Source of the DNA: Flavobacteriales bacterium
GTDB taxonomy: Bacteria > Bacteroidota > Bacteroidia > JACJYZ01
Reading direction: 5' to 3'
Assembly (NCBI GenBank): GCA_020635855.1
Contig: JACJYZ010000004.1
Span: forward strand, 803,276-867,275
Length of the DNA: 64,000 nt
Both the position numbers and the translations under genes were made by a program. Position 1 is the first letter of the stretch, and each line of letters starts with the position of its first letter. The notes beneath the pieces were generated by a model. It worked only from the letters and a program-made list of their open reading frames with translations. It was not told where the DNA came from and did not search any database. Of the stretch, positions 17,319-26,124 are shown piece after piece.

Positions 17319-17930
17319 ATGAAGACATTACGTCGTATGTTGTTGGTGTTGGCAATGACCACGCTTGTATCGGGCGCATTCGCACAATCTTTTGAAATGG
17401 GCCATAGTTCCGTTCAGGTGGGCTATGGTTTCGGGAACTTTATCCGTGCCATATTCAAAACATATGAGGATACCTATAGCCAATTCAGCTTTAAGGGGAC
17501 GGGTCCGGCGTTTGCCAAATTTGAGTATGCCGTCAGTGATAAGGTTGGTGTCGGTGTGAATCTGGCTTATGTATCCGCCAGTGTTTCCTATACCGATACA
17601 TCCGTTTTCGTACCCAGCGCAGGAACTTTTTACAGGCAAACCCTGAAGTGGTATAACGTTAGTGCCCTTGCACGTATCAACGTTCACTTCGGCAGCAACG
17701 ATAAATTTGATCCCTACTGGGGCGCAGGGTTGGGTTACCGTACGGGTAAGACAAGTTATACCGACAATGATCCCAATTATGACAACAGTTCCACACTGAA
17801 AACATATATTCCGTTCGGTTTTGAGACCACTTTTGGTGCCAGGTATTATTTTACCGATAACATCGGCATTTATGCAGAAACAGGTTTGGCCAAAGCGGTG
17901 TTTCAGGTGGGTTTGAGCGGTAAGTTCTAA
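17319..17930 (+). CDS. Small outer-membrane beta-barrel protein
   Basis: Predicted product of 203 residues with a signal peptide (MKTLRRMLLVLAMTTLVSGAFAQ). The mature part alternates polar and aromatic residues (SVQVGYGFGNFIRAIF, KFEYAVSDKVGVGVNLAYVSASVSYTD, PYWGAGLGYRTGKTSY, FETTFGARYYFTDNIGIYAETGLAKAVFQVGLSGKF) and ends with a C-terminal phenylalanine, as 8-strand outer-membrane barrels do. It fits the broad OMP_b-brl family. No substrate or role can be assigned. Monocistronic, with a terminator 20 bases past the stop. Confidence 0.8.
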   Translation: MKTLRRMLLVLAMTTLVSGAFAQSFEMGHSSVQVGYGFGNFIRAIFKTYEDTYSQFSFKGTGPAFAKFEYAVSDKVGVGVNLAYVSASVSYTDTSVFVPSAGTFYRQTLKWYNVSALARINVHFGSNDKFDPYWGAGLGYRTGKTSYTDNDPNYDNSSTLKTYIPFGFETTFGARYYFTDNIGIYAETGLAKAVFQVGLSGKF

Positions 17931-17951
17931 CTACTCCTGATCATTACATTT

Positions 17952-17977
17952 AAAAAGGGACCCATCGGTCCCTTTTT
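17952..17977 (+). terminator. Intrinsic terminator after the small barrel gene
   Basis: A perfect 11-base stem, AAAAAGGGACC with GGTCCCTTTTT, with a 4-base loop and a trailing T run. Confidence 0.88.
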
Positions 17978-18008
17978 CTTATTTTGGCACCACCCAACCC
18001 AAATTACG

Positions 18009-18392
18009 ATGTACAGGAAAATCGCATTGCTTATTTGCATGGCTGCGTGCCTTGCCGGCGGAATGGTTCATGCAGGAACAAGTGCCGACTCAACCCGAGC
18101 CAAAGAATACCTGATCCTGAAGGTGGAATACCGCATCAAAAGCCAGGGCATGGTGGATCGGTTGGAGGTGAACCTCGGCGATCAATTTCCGAACAGCCTT
18201 TCGGGTATTCTGGAGAACGGTGAAGAAGGCACCATTCAGGTCAACAATTACCAGGGTAAAAAACTTGTGCTCCGGAATGAAGTGGATTTTCTCAGCTACA
18301 TCCAATCACTGGGGTGGCGGATGATTTCCGTTGCACCCGTGCGTGCGATGGACCGTGATTATACCAGGTACCTTTTCGAGAAATCGAAGTAG
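18009..18392 (+). CDS. Small secreted protein of unknown function
   Basis: Predicted product of 127 residues with a signal peptide (MYRKIALLICMAACLAGGMVHAG). The mature part has about 100 residues with mixed strands and helices (EYLILKVEYRIKSQGMVDRLEVNLGDQ, TIQVNNYQGKKLVLRNEVDFLSYIQSLGWRMISVAPVRA, DYTRYLFEKS). It resembles short Bacteroidota periplasmic proteins of unknown role; no named family was recognised. It ends 9 bases before the stop of the convergent glmS gene, and no terminator lies between them. Confidence 0.7.
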   Translation: MYRKIALLICMAACLAGGMVHAGTSADSTRAKEYLILKVEYRIKSQGMVDRLEVNLGDQFPNSLSGILENGEEGTIQVNNYQGKKLVLRNEVDFLSYIQSLGWRMISVAPVRAMDRDYTRYLFEKSK

Positions 18393-18401
18393 CCGACAGA
18401 G

Positions 18402-20243
18402 CTATTCTACCGTAACGGACTTTGCCAGGTTCCGCGGCTGATCAACGTTGCAACCACGCATCACAGCGATGTGATATGCCAACAGTTGCAGGGGAATTAC
18501 CGAGATGAGAGGCACAAGCGTTTCTTCTGTTTCCGGAATCTCAATGACGTGATCGGCAAGCTCTTTCACCGTTACGTCTCCTTCGGTTACGATTGCGATG
18601 ATCTTACCACGACGTGCCTTTACTTCCTGGATGTTGCTTACCACCTTTTCATAGTTACCTTTCTTGGTGGCCAATACCACCACGGGCATTTCCTCGTCGA
18701 TCAAGGCGATCGGTCCGTGTTTCATTTCCGCGGCGGGGTATCCCTCGGCATGAATGTATGAGATCTCCTTTAATTTGAGTGCCCCTTCCAATGCAACGGG
18801 GAAGGTATATCCGCGACCGAGGTACAGGAAGTTCCGCACATCCTTGTAGATACTTGAAATATATTTTACCTGTTCGTTCGTCTCCAATACCTTCTCTACC
18901 TTCTCGGGTATCATTTCAATGGCATGCAGGATCTGACGGTATTTGGATTCGGACAAAGTGCCCCGCTTGTGGCCCAGCGAAAGCGCCATCAATGTCAGTA
19001 CGGTGATCTGCGTGGTGAATGCTTTGGTGGAAGCAACCCCGATCTCAGGCCCGGCGTGGGTATATGATCCGGCATGGCTGGCCCTGGGTATGGATGCCCC
19101 GACCACGTTGCATATACCAATAATGGTTGCCCCTTTGGATTTGGCAAGTTCAATGGCAGCCAGTGTATCTGCCGTTTCTCCCGATTGTGAGATGGCAATC
19201 ACCACGTCGGTTTCATTGATCACCGGATTCCGGTAGCGAAATTCGGAGGCATATTCAACTTCCACGGGGATGCGTGCGAGGTCTTCAAAAAGGTACTCTC
19301 CGACCAACCCGGCATGCCAGGATGTACCACAAGCTACGATAATGATACGCTGGGCATTGGCCATTTTCTGCTCATAATCTTTGATTCCGCCCAGGGCAAC
19401 AATCCCTTGTGATGCACTGACACGACCTCTGAGGCTATCACGGATCGACATGGGTTGCTCATAGATTTCCTTGAGCATGAAATGATCATAACCACCTTTT
19501 TCCAGCATTTCAAGCTGCAATTCCAGTTCCTGGATGTAAGGGGTTTTGGACTCGTTCTGAATGTTTTTCAGAACAAGGTCCTTTCCGCGTTCGATCAGTG
19601 CGATCTCATTGTCCTCCAGGTAAACCACGTTTTTGGTGTATTCCACGATAGGCGTGGCATCGGATGCGATGAAAAATTCATCTTTTCCAATCCCAATCAC
19701 CAGCGGACTTCCTTTCTTGGCAACGATCAGTTGATTGGGTGTTTTCTTGGAAAGAATAACGATGGCATATGCCCCGATCACTTCATTCAGTGCGATACGA
19801 ACGGCTTCGAAGAGATCACTTTTCTCGTTTTTCTGAATCTCCTCGATCAGGTTCACCAATACTTCGGTGTCGGTTTCACTGCGGAAGACGTATCCTCTTT
19901 TCTCCAACTCCTTTTTAAGGGGTGAATAGTTCTCAATGATGCCATTGTGGATGATGGCCAGTTCCATTGAATGGCTGTAGTGGGGATGTGCATTCAGGTC
20001 GTTGGGTACGCCATGCGTTGCCCAGCGGGTATGACCGATCCCGATCGTACCGCTGATATCAGTATTTTCGGTGGCTGCTGCCAGGTCGGTTACTTTTCCC
20101 TTGCATTTGTAAAGACGCAGGTCATTCTCACCCATCAAGGCAATTCCTGCACTGTCATAACCCCTGTACTCCAGGCGTTGCAGTCCTTTCATCAGGATGG
20201 GGTAAGCATCCCTGTTTCCGATGTATCCAACAATTCCGCACAT
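18402..20243 (-). CDS. glmS: Glutamine--fructose-6-phosphate aminotransferase (isomerising)
   Basis: Predicted product of 613 residues, full length. It starts MCGIVGYIGNRDAYPIL, with the N-terminal nucleophile Cys2 of the glutaminase domain, then RGYDSAGIA and GIGHTRWATHG. Two SIS sugar-binding domains follow (ACGTSWHAGLVGEYLFE, SQSGETADTLAAIELAK, STKAFTTQ), and the end is PRNLAKSVTVE, the conserved GlmS C-terminus. It makes glucosamine-6-phosphate from fructose-6-phosphate and glutamine, the first step to UDP-GlcNAc for peptidoglycan and LPS. It begins 3 bases after the DUF4270 gene and is the last gene of a three-gene operon. Confidence 0.98.
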   Translation of the reverse strand: MCGIVGYIGNRDAYPILMKGLQRLEYRGYDSAGIALMGENDLRLYKCKGKVTDLAAATENTDISGTIGIGHTRWATHGVPNDLNAHPHYSHSMELAIIHNGIIENYSPLKKELEKRGYVFRSETDTEVLVNLIEEIQKNEKSDLFEAVRIALNEVIGAYAIVILSKKTPNQLIVAKKGSPLVIGIGKDEFFIASDATPIVEYTKNVVYLEDNEIALIERGKDLVLKNIQNESKTPYIQELELQLEMLEKGGYDHFMLKEIYEQPMSIRDSLRGRVSASQGIVALGGIKDYEQKMANAQRIIIVACGTSWHAGLVGEYLFEDLARIPVEVEYASEFRYRNPVINETDVVIAISQSGETADTLAAIELAKSKGATIIGICNVVGASIPRASHAGSYTHAGPEIGVASTKAFTTQITVLTLMALSLGHKRGTLSESKYRQILHAIEMIPEKVEKVLETNEQVKYISSIYKDVRNFLYLGRGYTFPVALEGALKLKEISYIHAEGYPAAEMKHGPIALIDEEMPVVVLATKKGNYEKVVSNIQEVKARRGKIIAIVTEGDVTVKELADHVIEIPETEETLVPLISVIPLQLLAYHIAVMRGCNVDQPRNLAKSVTVE

Positions 20244-20246
20244 ATC

Positions 20247-21626
20247 CTAAAATTCAGTATATGAAATGACCAATTTCATGGGAGAAATTGGACTTGTGAC
20301 ACCTTGGAGTACCACCCTGTTGGCACTTACGGTTCCTCCGGAAACCAACAGTTGCATGCCGTGATTCTCCAGTTCCCCGCTAAGCAGTTTTCGCAAATGA
20401 AGGGTGATGTAAAAGTGGTAAGATTTCTTATCCTCAGACAGGGTGCCTCCATAGTATTGATTGCTATTGTACACATTCTGGCTGTAAATATCGTCGGTAA
20501 GAAAGTTTCTCTGACCGGCCGAATCAATGGCTACCAGTTGAATTTTCTCCGGCGGCTCATAGGTGGCATCGGATCCCGGATCAATGTTCAGGATGATTTC
20601 CGCTTTGTTGATGGCACGTCGTGGATCATTCCAGGCGTCGATGTTTGGAATTTCAATGTGTGTGCTGACCCCCGAGAGCGCACTGAGGTAAACCAGCTGG
20701 GTATCGGTGGCTGTGCCGTTCAGATGTGCTTCAATAGGCGTACCTGTATAGTCATGCTCGAAATGATTGACTCGGGCAGCATATGTACCCATGACCAGGG
20801 CATATACCAGGCTGTCTTCATCATCATTGTGGTAGTAGATTCCTATGTTGGAAGTGGTTGATACCAGATTGAATGCTGCAATGGATCCCTCGCCGGTGGC
20901 TTGCGCAGGGTTGTTGGTTTTTACATAAAGACCCTTGAGGAATGAAAGGAAAGCGGTGTTGTCCGTTAGATTGGAACCACCGGATTCGTTCAGGATCTTT
21001 TGACCGAATGCCGGATCCAGGTGAATCCGGAGTCGTGGTGTAAATCTGGTTGTGTCGCTGTCTGCTGTGTCAATAACCAGGATAGGGGATGTGGGTTTTA
21101 CTTCCCAACCGATGGTTGCGAGCGGGGTGGGATTGGTTTGGAAGGTCTGATTTGAATAATGATCATCATCCCATGAAAAATCTTCCGTTACTTCATATAC
21201 CTCTACCGTTTGTGCCGTGGTGGTATCTCCGTATGAATAGCCGTTGTAGGCAAGCGTAAGAACGATGGAGTCAAGCACGGGGTTGGGTCCGAAATCCACG
21301 TTGGTGGAAGTCAGCCTAACATGTGTGTAAAACGATGCGCTGGCTGCTCCGAATGTAGGCTCGTTATAGCTTCCCAACAGTGCCAGTGATGTTTCATCGG
21401 ACCGGAGAGAATCTTCCCGCGTGGTATACGCCACCAAGGTGGTCGTATCTGTTGCGAACATGTTGATCTGGTCCTGGGGAGGCTGGATCTCGAGTCCGGC
21501 GAGGGAAGGCTCAGTACACGACTGCAAGCCTGCAGCAAGTACTGCTGCGGTACAAAGTAAACGGGAAAACAGGGCAGATTGTCGCCAAATGCCCGGGATG
21601 TACCCGGCGTGGCCCTTGTGCTTCAT
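20247..21626 (-). CDS. DUF4270 family outer-membrane lipoprotein
   Basis: Predicted product of 459 residues with a lipoprotein signal after a long n-region (lipobox LQSC, then TEPSLAGLEIQPPQD). The DUF4270 pattern is visible: DTTTLVAYTTREDSLRSDE, LLGSYNEPTFGAASASFYTHVRL, PNPVLDSIVLTLAYNG, and near the end HLRKLLSGELENHGMQLLVSGG and LVISYTEF. The family is restricted to Bacteroidota and its function is unknown. The start lies just after the stop of the GT5-like gene and the stop is 3 bases before glmS, so it is translationally coupled to both. The link to glmS and a glycosyltransferase suggests a role in envelope building, by inference only. Confidence 0.88.
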   Translation of the reverse strand: MKHKGHAGYIPGIWRQSALFSRLLCTAAVLAAGLQSCTEPSLAGLEIQPPQDQINMFATDTTTLVAYTTREDSLRSDETSLALLGSYNEPTFGAASASFYTHVRLTSTNVDFGPNPVLDSIVLTLAYNGYSYGDTTTAQTVEVYEVTEDFSWDDDHYSNQTFQTNPTPLATIGWEVKPTSPILVIDTADSDTTRFTPRLRIHLDPAFGQKILNESGGSNLTDNTAFLSFLKGLYVKTNNPAQATGEGSIAAFNLVSTTSNIGIYYHNDDEDSLVYALVMGTYAARVNHFEHDYTGTPIEAHLNGTATDTQLVYLSALSGVSTHIEIPNIDAWNDPRRAINKAEIILNIDPGSDATYEPPEKIQLVAIDSAGQRNFLTDDIYSQNVYNSNQYYGGTLSEDKKSYHFYITLHLRKLLSGELENHGMQLLVSGGTVSANRVVLQGVTSPISPMKLVISYTEF

Positions 21627-21627
21627 T

Positions 21628-22455
21628 TCAATTCATTAAGGCCGGCTCCCCCAAAACCACCTCATCATAGAAGGTATCGTATGCGTCAACATATTCTTCC
21701 TTTGACTTATATTCCAACGTAGGTTTGCCGGTAGATTTTACATAGGATGCTACTTCCGCATCCACTTTTGGGCTGCCGTAAATCACAGCGTCGGAATGGT
21801 CAACGGCGGTTTTGATCAAATTGGTATAAGTGGGCGTGGCCAGGTGCTTCACATCTTTCTTTTCAATGCTCTCAATCAACACCTTATCAGCAACCTTCTT
21901 ATCCAGTTTTTCTTTGAAGCCATCGTTGTAAACGGAGAATACGACTTTGGAATCAGCGAACAGGGGATCTTCGTTGAATGCTTTCTTAAGGAAGAGTGGG
22001 AGGAAGCTTGTCATCCAGCCGTGGCAGTGGATGATGTCCGGCGCCCAACCCAGTTTCTTCACGGTTTCCAATACGCCGCGACAGAAAAAGATGCTGCGCT
22101 CATCATTATCGGCATAGAACTTATTGTTCTGGTCAACGGTTACAAACTTGCGGTGGAAGTAATCTTCGTTGTCAATGAAGTACACCTGCATGCGGGCTGC
22201 CTGAATCGATGCCACCTTGATGATCAGGGGATGGTCGGAATCATTGATGATCAGGTTCATTCCGCTCAGGCGGATTACTTCATGCAACTGGTGTCTTCGC
22301 TCGTTGATGCACCCGAACCGTGGCATGAAAGTCCGGATGTCTTTATTTTTTTCCTGTATGCCCTGCGGGAGGTGCCGGGCGATACTGTTCATTTCAGTTT
22401 CTTTGAGATATGGATAAATTTCCTGGGATACGAATAGTACTTTGGTTTTTTCCAT
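21628..22455 (-). CDS. Glycogen/starch synthase (GT5) N-terminal domain protein, stand-alone
   Basis: Predicted product of 275 residues, matching only the N-terminal Rossmann half of glycogen synthase (normally near 480 residues). It has MEKTKVLFVSQEIYPYLKETEM, LPQGIQEKNKDIRTFMPRFGCINERRHQLHEV, VYFIDNEDYFHRKF, ERSIFFCRGVLETVKKLGWAPDIIHCHGWMTSFLPLF. The usual N-terminal KxGGLG motif is replaced (YLKETEM) and the whole C-terminal nucleotide-sugar domain is absent, so catalysis as a glycogen synthase is unlikely. The short form is what I recall as the usual one beside DUF4270 and panC in Bacteroidota. It is the first gene of the operon, with a perfect promoter at 22521-22551. Confidence 0.85.
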   Translation of the reverse strand: MEKTKVLFVSQEIYPYLKETEMNSIARHLPQGIQEKNKDIRTFMPRFGCINERRHQLHEVIRLSGMNLIINDSDHPLIIKVASIQAARMQVYFIDNEDYFHRKFVTVDQNNKFYADNDERSIFFCRGVLETVKKLGWAPDIIHCHGWMTSFLPLFLKKAFNEDPLFADSKVVFSVYNDGFKEKLDKKVADKVLIESIEKKDVKHLATPTYTNLIKTAVDHSDAVIYGSPKVDAEVASYVKSTGKPTLEYKSKEEYVDAYDTFYDEVVLGEPALMN

Positions 22456-22520
22456 AAATAACGGATTTTTACTTTTCTCGTTTTCAGCCTAATGACTGTG
22501 GCGAAGCTAATTTGGGTACG

Positions 22521-22551
22521 CAAAGATACAAAGAACCGCGCAAATTTCAAA
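22521..22551 (-). promoter_or_regulatory. Promoter of the GT5-like / DUF4270 / glmS operon
   Basis: On the minus strand TTTG, 19 bases, then TATCTTTG is an exact fit to the Bacteroidota consensus. It places transcription start near 22515, about 60 bases before the ATG. Confidence 0.75.
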
Positions 22552-22598
22552 TTAACCACTAGCTTTGCGGGTCCGCCTTCACTACTTAAAGTATTGGA

Positions 22599-23474
22599 AT
22601 GCAAATAGATCAACATAAAATTGGCGCCGATCTTATTCATGAAGTCGCAACCCTGAAAAATTGGGTGTCGGAGGTTCGTTCCAAAGGCGCTTCACTTGGC
22701 TTCGTACCCACCATGGGCGCCCTTCACGAAGGTCATGTCAGCCTGGTGAGGCAAGCGTTGCAGGAAAATGACGAGGTTCTGGTGAGCATCTTCGTCAATC
22801 CCACCCAGTTCAACAATTCCAACGATCTGGCCACTTATCCGCGTACCCTTGAACAAGACCTTGCCATGCTCTCGGATGCCGGGTGCCGGTGCGTATTTTC
22901 TCCCTCGGTTGATGAAGTATATCCAGAGCCTGCACCCGATGAAAAGCGGGTATATGATCTGGGCGGATTGGACCTTTATATGGAAGGGGCTTTTCGACCC
23001 GGGCATTTTCAAGGTGTGGCTATGGTGTTGGAAAGATTCTTCAGGTGGATAAGTCCCGATCGTGCCTATTTCGGTAAGAAGGATTTCCAGCAGCTAAAGA
23101 TCGTACAGCATCTGGTGTCGCAGCTGGAATTGCCTATTACCATTGTTCCGGTAGATACCATCAGGGATGCAGACGGACTGGCTAAAAGCTCCAGGAACAG
23201 ACTCTTGTCCGATGAGCAAAGAAAAGATGCCGCTGTTCTCCCGGAAATTCTTCACGCATTGCCTGCTCGGGTGGCCGCCGAAAGTCCGGAGGAAATGAAG
23301 ATGTATGTATCAGGGCAGTTGAAAGACGGCCCCGTTCGTTTGCAGTATTTTGAAATTGTGGATGCCGATACACTTCGGCCGGTATCCAGCTGGTCGCAGG
23401 CCAGGCACACGCAAGGGTGTCTAGCTGCATACCTGGGTGATATACGTTTGATCGATAACATTTCACTCACCTGA
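22599..23474 (+). CDS. panC: Pantoate--beta-alanine ligase
   Basis: Predicted product of 291 residues, full length. Signatures are FVPTMGALHEGHVSLVRQA (the HxGH nucleotidyltransferase motif), SIFVNPTQFN, FRPGHFQGVAMVLERFF, YFGKKDFQQLKIVQHLV and DGLAKSSRNRLLS. It joins pantoate and beta-alanine with ATP to give pantothenate, the vitamin core of coenzyme A. It is divergent from the GT5-like operon with 143 bases between starts, and its stop overlaps the start of the next gene by one base (TGATG). No panB or panD is nearby. Confidence 0.98.
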   Translation: MQIDQHKIGADLIHEVATLKNWVSEVRSKGASLGFVPTMGALHEGHVSLVRQALQENDEVLVSIFVNPTQFNNSNDLATYPRTLEQDLAMLSDAGCRCVFSPSVDEVYPEPAPDEKRVYDLGGLDLYMEGAFRPGHFQGVAMVLERFFRWISPDRAYFGKKDFQQLKIVQHLVSQLELPITIVPVDTIRDADGLAKSSRNRLLSDEQRKDAAVLPEILHALPARVAAESPEEMKMYVSGQLKDGPVRLQYFEIVDADTLRPVSSWSQARHTQGCLAAYLGDIRLIDNISLT

Positions 23475-24241
23475 TGTCCATGGATCTTTTCGGTGCAGCC
23501 GTGATTGCCTTGGCGGGTGTTGTCTGCGGATTCATCAATACCCTTGCCGGAAGCGGTTCGTTGTTGTCACTCCCGGTGCTGATGTACTTCGGAGGCATGG
23601 ACATCCGGATGGCCAACGGAACCAACCGCATCGGGATCCTACTGCAAAGTGCCGTTAGTGCAGGCAGCTTCCACAAACAAAAAGTGCTGAACACGCGACA
23701 GGGCATCACCCTTGCCCTGCCGTCTCTTGCAGGTTCCATCCTGGGCGCGGTCTGGGCAGTAGACCTGAACAAAGAGGTACTGGAACGCGTGATAGGTGTT
23801 ATATTCATTGTGATGTTGTTCGTGATCTTGCTGAAACCCGAACGCTGGTTGAAGGGGAAGGACGATGTGGTTTCGGCCAAACCGGGTTTCTGGCAAATGC
23901 TGACCATGTTCGCCATTGGTGTCTATGGCGGATTCATTCAGGCGGGTACCGGCATCTTTCTGCTGGCTGGCCTTGTGCTCAGCGCGGGGTATGACCTGGT
24001 TCGTGCCAACGCCATCAAGGTGCTGATCGTTTTCCTTTACACGCCGTTTGCGCTTTACGTGTTCATATACAATGGGCAGGTGGAGTTTGTCACCGGATTA
24101 ACGCTTGCTGCCGGCAACATGGTGGGCGCCTGGATTGCCTCCAGGATGGCGGTTCAGAAGGGCAATAAGTTCATCCGGTGGATCCTCATTGCCGTGGTGG
24201 TTTTATCCGCAGGCAAGTTCCTGGGGCTTTACCAGTGGTAA
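23474..24241 (+). CDS. TauE/SafE family membrane permease
   Basis: Predicted product of 255 residues with about eight hydrophobic helices. TauE/SafE hallmarks are GFINTLAGSGSLLSLPVLMYFGG near residues 19-40, NRIGILLQSAVSAGSFHKQK, and the second half repeat GGFIQAGTGIFLLAGLV. The family exports or imports sulfonates, sulfite or other organic anions. The substrate here is unknown; overlap with panC by one base could hint at transport of a pantothenate-related compound, but this is speculation. The second ATG at 23480 is an equally good start. Confidence 0.88.
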   Translation: MSMDLFGAAVIALAGVVCGFINTLAGSGSLLSLPVLMYFGGMDIRMANGTNRIGILLQSAVSAGSFHKQKVLNTRQGITLALPSLAGSILGAVWAVDLNKEVLERVIGVIFIVMLFVILLKPERWLKGKDDVVSAKPGFWQMLTMFAIGVYGGFIQAGTGIFLLAGLVLSAGYDLVRANAIKVLIVFLYTPFALYVFIYNGQVEFVTGLTLAAGNMVGAWIASRMAVQKGNKFIRWILIAVVVLSAGKFLGLYQW

Positions 24242-25555
24242 TTAGTTCCAGATTCCAATAAAGGTTCTTTTCCCCTTTTTGTTTTCCAGGGTAAATGTGA
24301 GGTATCCGGTAGGGATGTTGTTGAGTACCACTTCCACCGTGCCCTTTTTGAACCTGGGCTTTTCTTTGTAGAAATAATTCTTCTCTCTTTTGTCACGCAC
24401 CCATATCCGGCTAATGCGTGGCTTGGGTACACCTTCGGCTCGGAGTAATGTTAATGTTTTCGAAGATGGGTCAAACGTCCAGTCAAAGCCCAGTGCATTA
24501 TGACCTTTTTGTTGAACCGTACCATCGGCCAATTCATCCATTCGTGCCAGCAGAGAATCGGCAAGGCATGCATTGGGGATGCCATAACCTGTAAATGCAT
24601 TTGGATAGAGGTAGTCATCGGAACTTTGACGGATTGCCGTGATGATTTCCGTATTGTTGCGTTTACCATGCGCCTGCATCAGGCATGCGGCCATACCCGC
24701 AATAATAGGCGTGGAGAAAGAAGTGCCACTGCCGTACGACACCCGGCCGTCCGTTTCCAGGAAGTATACCAGGTGTCCCATGGCAGCCACATCCGGTTTT
24801 ACACGTCCATCTGCCGTTGGGCCTCTTCCGGAAAATGACACGTATTTGCCCAGTGAATCCACGGCACCAACCGTTAGTGCGGAGTCGGCATCTCCCGGGA
24901 AGCTGATTTTTCCCCAAGCCTGCCTGCCACTGTTTCCGGCCGGTACAACAACCAGCATGCCTTTGGATGCTGCATAGTCAGCGGCTTTTGTGATAATGGC
25001 GGTTTTGCCGTCAAGCTGCCGTTGGGTATAATCACCCTGAAGTGAGTCGAACAATGCGTAGCCCAGCGAGCTGGTGATGATGTCAGCACCCAGTGAATCT
25101 GCCCACTCAACAGCTTGTTTCCAATATTCTTCTTCCCTGTGGGTTTCCGAATGGGAATCTTCCGTGTGCGCCAGTAGAAAACTGGCATCGTAAGCGGTTC
25201 CGACAAGCAGACCCGGGTTGTGTGCAGCTAAGACGGAAAACGTATGTGCTCCGTGAGAGCCCGTGGCTTCGTATTTCAAAGGACGATTGAAAACAAAATC
25301 CCACGATGCCTTGATCCGTTTGCTTTTGAAAATATGGCTGTAGGCTCCGACCGTATCAATCCCGTTGAAACCATCATCGAAATCGGCAATCACAATTCCT
25401 TTGCCGGTAAACCCCCTGCTGTGCAAACATTCCATGTGCAGCATCTGGTTTTGCCAGGAGGAAAATCCGTATTCAGGGGTAACAGTGGTATCCTTTCCCC
25501 CGGCCAGCGCAACAAGCGTGTGTATGGCAAGGGTAAACAGGTTGAACGCAGCCAT
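24242..25555 (-). CDS. Secreted S8 subtilisin-like serine protease
   Basis: Predicted product of 437 residues with a short signal peptide (MAAFNLFTLAIHTLVALAGG). The catalytic triad is clear: D58 (GIVIADFDDGF), H101 (GSHGAHTFSV) and S279 (SGTSFSTPIIAG), with oxyanion N208 in VPAGNSG. About 100 residues follow the catalytic domain and form a strand-rich tail (FDWTFDPSSKTLTLLRAEG, GYLTFTLENKKGKRTFIGIWN); this is not a recognised T9SS sorting domain of type A or B. Substrate unknown. Its stop abuts that of the permease gene on the other strand. Confidence 0.92.
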   Translation of the reverse strand: MAAFNLFTLAIHTLVALAGGKDTTVTPEYGFSSWQNQMLHMECLHSRGFTGKGIVIADFDDGFNGIDTVGAYSHIFKSKRIKASWDFVFNRPLKYEATGSHGAHTFSVLAAHNPGLLVGTAYDASFLLAHTEDSHSETHREEEYWKQAVEWADSLGADIITSSLGYALFDSLQGDYTQRQLDGKTAIITKAADYAASKGMLVVVPAGNSGRQAWGKISFPGDADSALTVGAVDSLGKYVSFSGRGPTADGRVKPDVAAMGHLVYFLETDGRVSYGSGTSFSTPIIAGMAACLMQAHGKRNNTEIITAIRQSSDDYLYPNAFTGYGIPNACLADSLLARMDELADGTVQQKGHNALGFDWTFDPSSKTLTLLRAEGVPKPRISRIWVRDKREKNYFYKEKPRFKKGTVEVVLNNIPTGYLTFTLENKKGKRTFIGIWN

Positions 25556-25586
25556 AATGCAATGTTAAGAATTTACGGACAATGTC

Positions 25587-25601
25587 ACGTCTGACAGACG
25601 T
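25587..25601. promoter_or_regulatory. Perfect 7-base palindrome in a divergent promoter region
   Basis: ACGTCTG A CAGACGT lies between the divergent subtilase (start 25555) and methionine sulfoxide reductase (start 25634) genes. It could be a regulator site acting on one or both. No regulator gene is adjacent. Confidence 0.3.
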
Positions 25602-25633
25602 TTCCATTTACAAATATGTTGCATCTTTGCGGC

Positions 25634-26119
25634 ATGGCGGAAAACCTGATCATTAACCAGGCCGCAAGCCGCGGCGAAAAGTACAGGGACCTGCTCCCTC
25701 AGCTGAAAGCGCTGGTCAGCGGAGAACCCGACCTGATCGCCAATGTTGCCAATATTGTTGCAGCCATCAGGGAAACTTTCGGGTTTCTGTGGGTAGGCGT
25801 CTACTTCGTGAAGGGAGATCAATTGGTGTTAGGGCCATTCCAGGGGCCCATCGCTTGTACCCGCATCGCTTACGGCAAAGGCGTGTGTGGACGTTCCTGG
25901 TCTGAGAAAAAGGTTTTTGTGGTGGAGGATGTGGACCGGTTTCCGGGTCACATCGCCTGTAGCAGCAGCTCGCGTTCGGAGATCGTACTACCCGTGTTGG
26001 GAAAAGATGGTAACGTTGCCATGGTGCTGGATATAGACAGTGAGCACCTGGCAGATTTTTCGTCCGTGGATGAGCAGTTCCTCACACAAGTGACCGAACT
26101 GATCGAATCGATGATCTGA
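25634..26119 (+). CDS. msrC: Free methionine-(R)-sulfoxide reductase (GAF domain)
   Basis: Predicted product of 161 residues from the ATG at 25634. It is a single GAF domain with WVGVYFVKGDQLVLGPFQG, IACTRIAYGKGVCGRSW and FPGHIACSSSSRSEIVLPV. Cysteines at 75, 85 and 109 have the same spacing as the catalytic Cys84, Cys94 and Cys118 of E. coli fRMsr, so all three active residues are present. It reduces free R-methionine sulfoxide back to methionine. It is cytoplasmic. The next gene starts 5 bases after its stop, suggesting an operon with the Ig-like lipoprotein. Confidence 0.93.
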   Translation: MAENLIINQAASRGEKYRDLLPQLKALVSGEPDLIANVANIVAAIRETFGFLWVGVYFVKGDQLVLGPFQGPIACTRIAYGKGVCGRSWSEKKVFVVEDVDRFPGHIACSSSSRSEIVLPVLGKDGNVAMVLDIDSEHLADFSSVDEQFLTQVTELIESMI

Positions 26120-26124
26120 TACGC

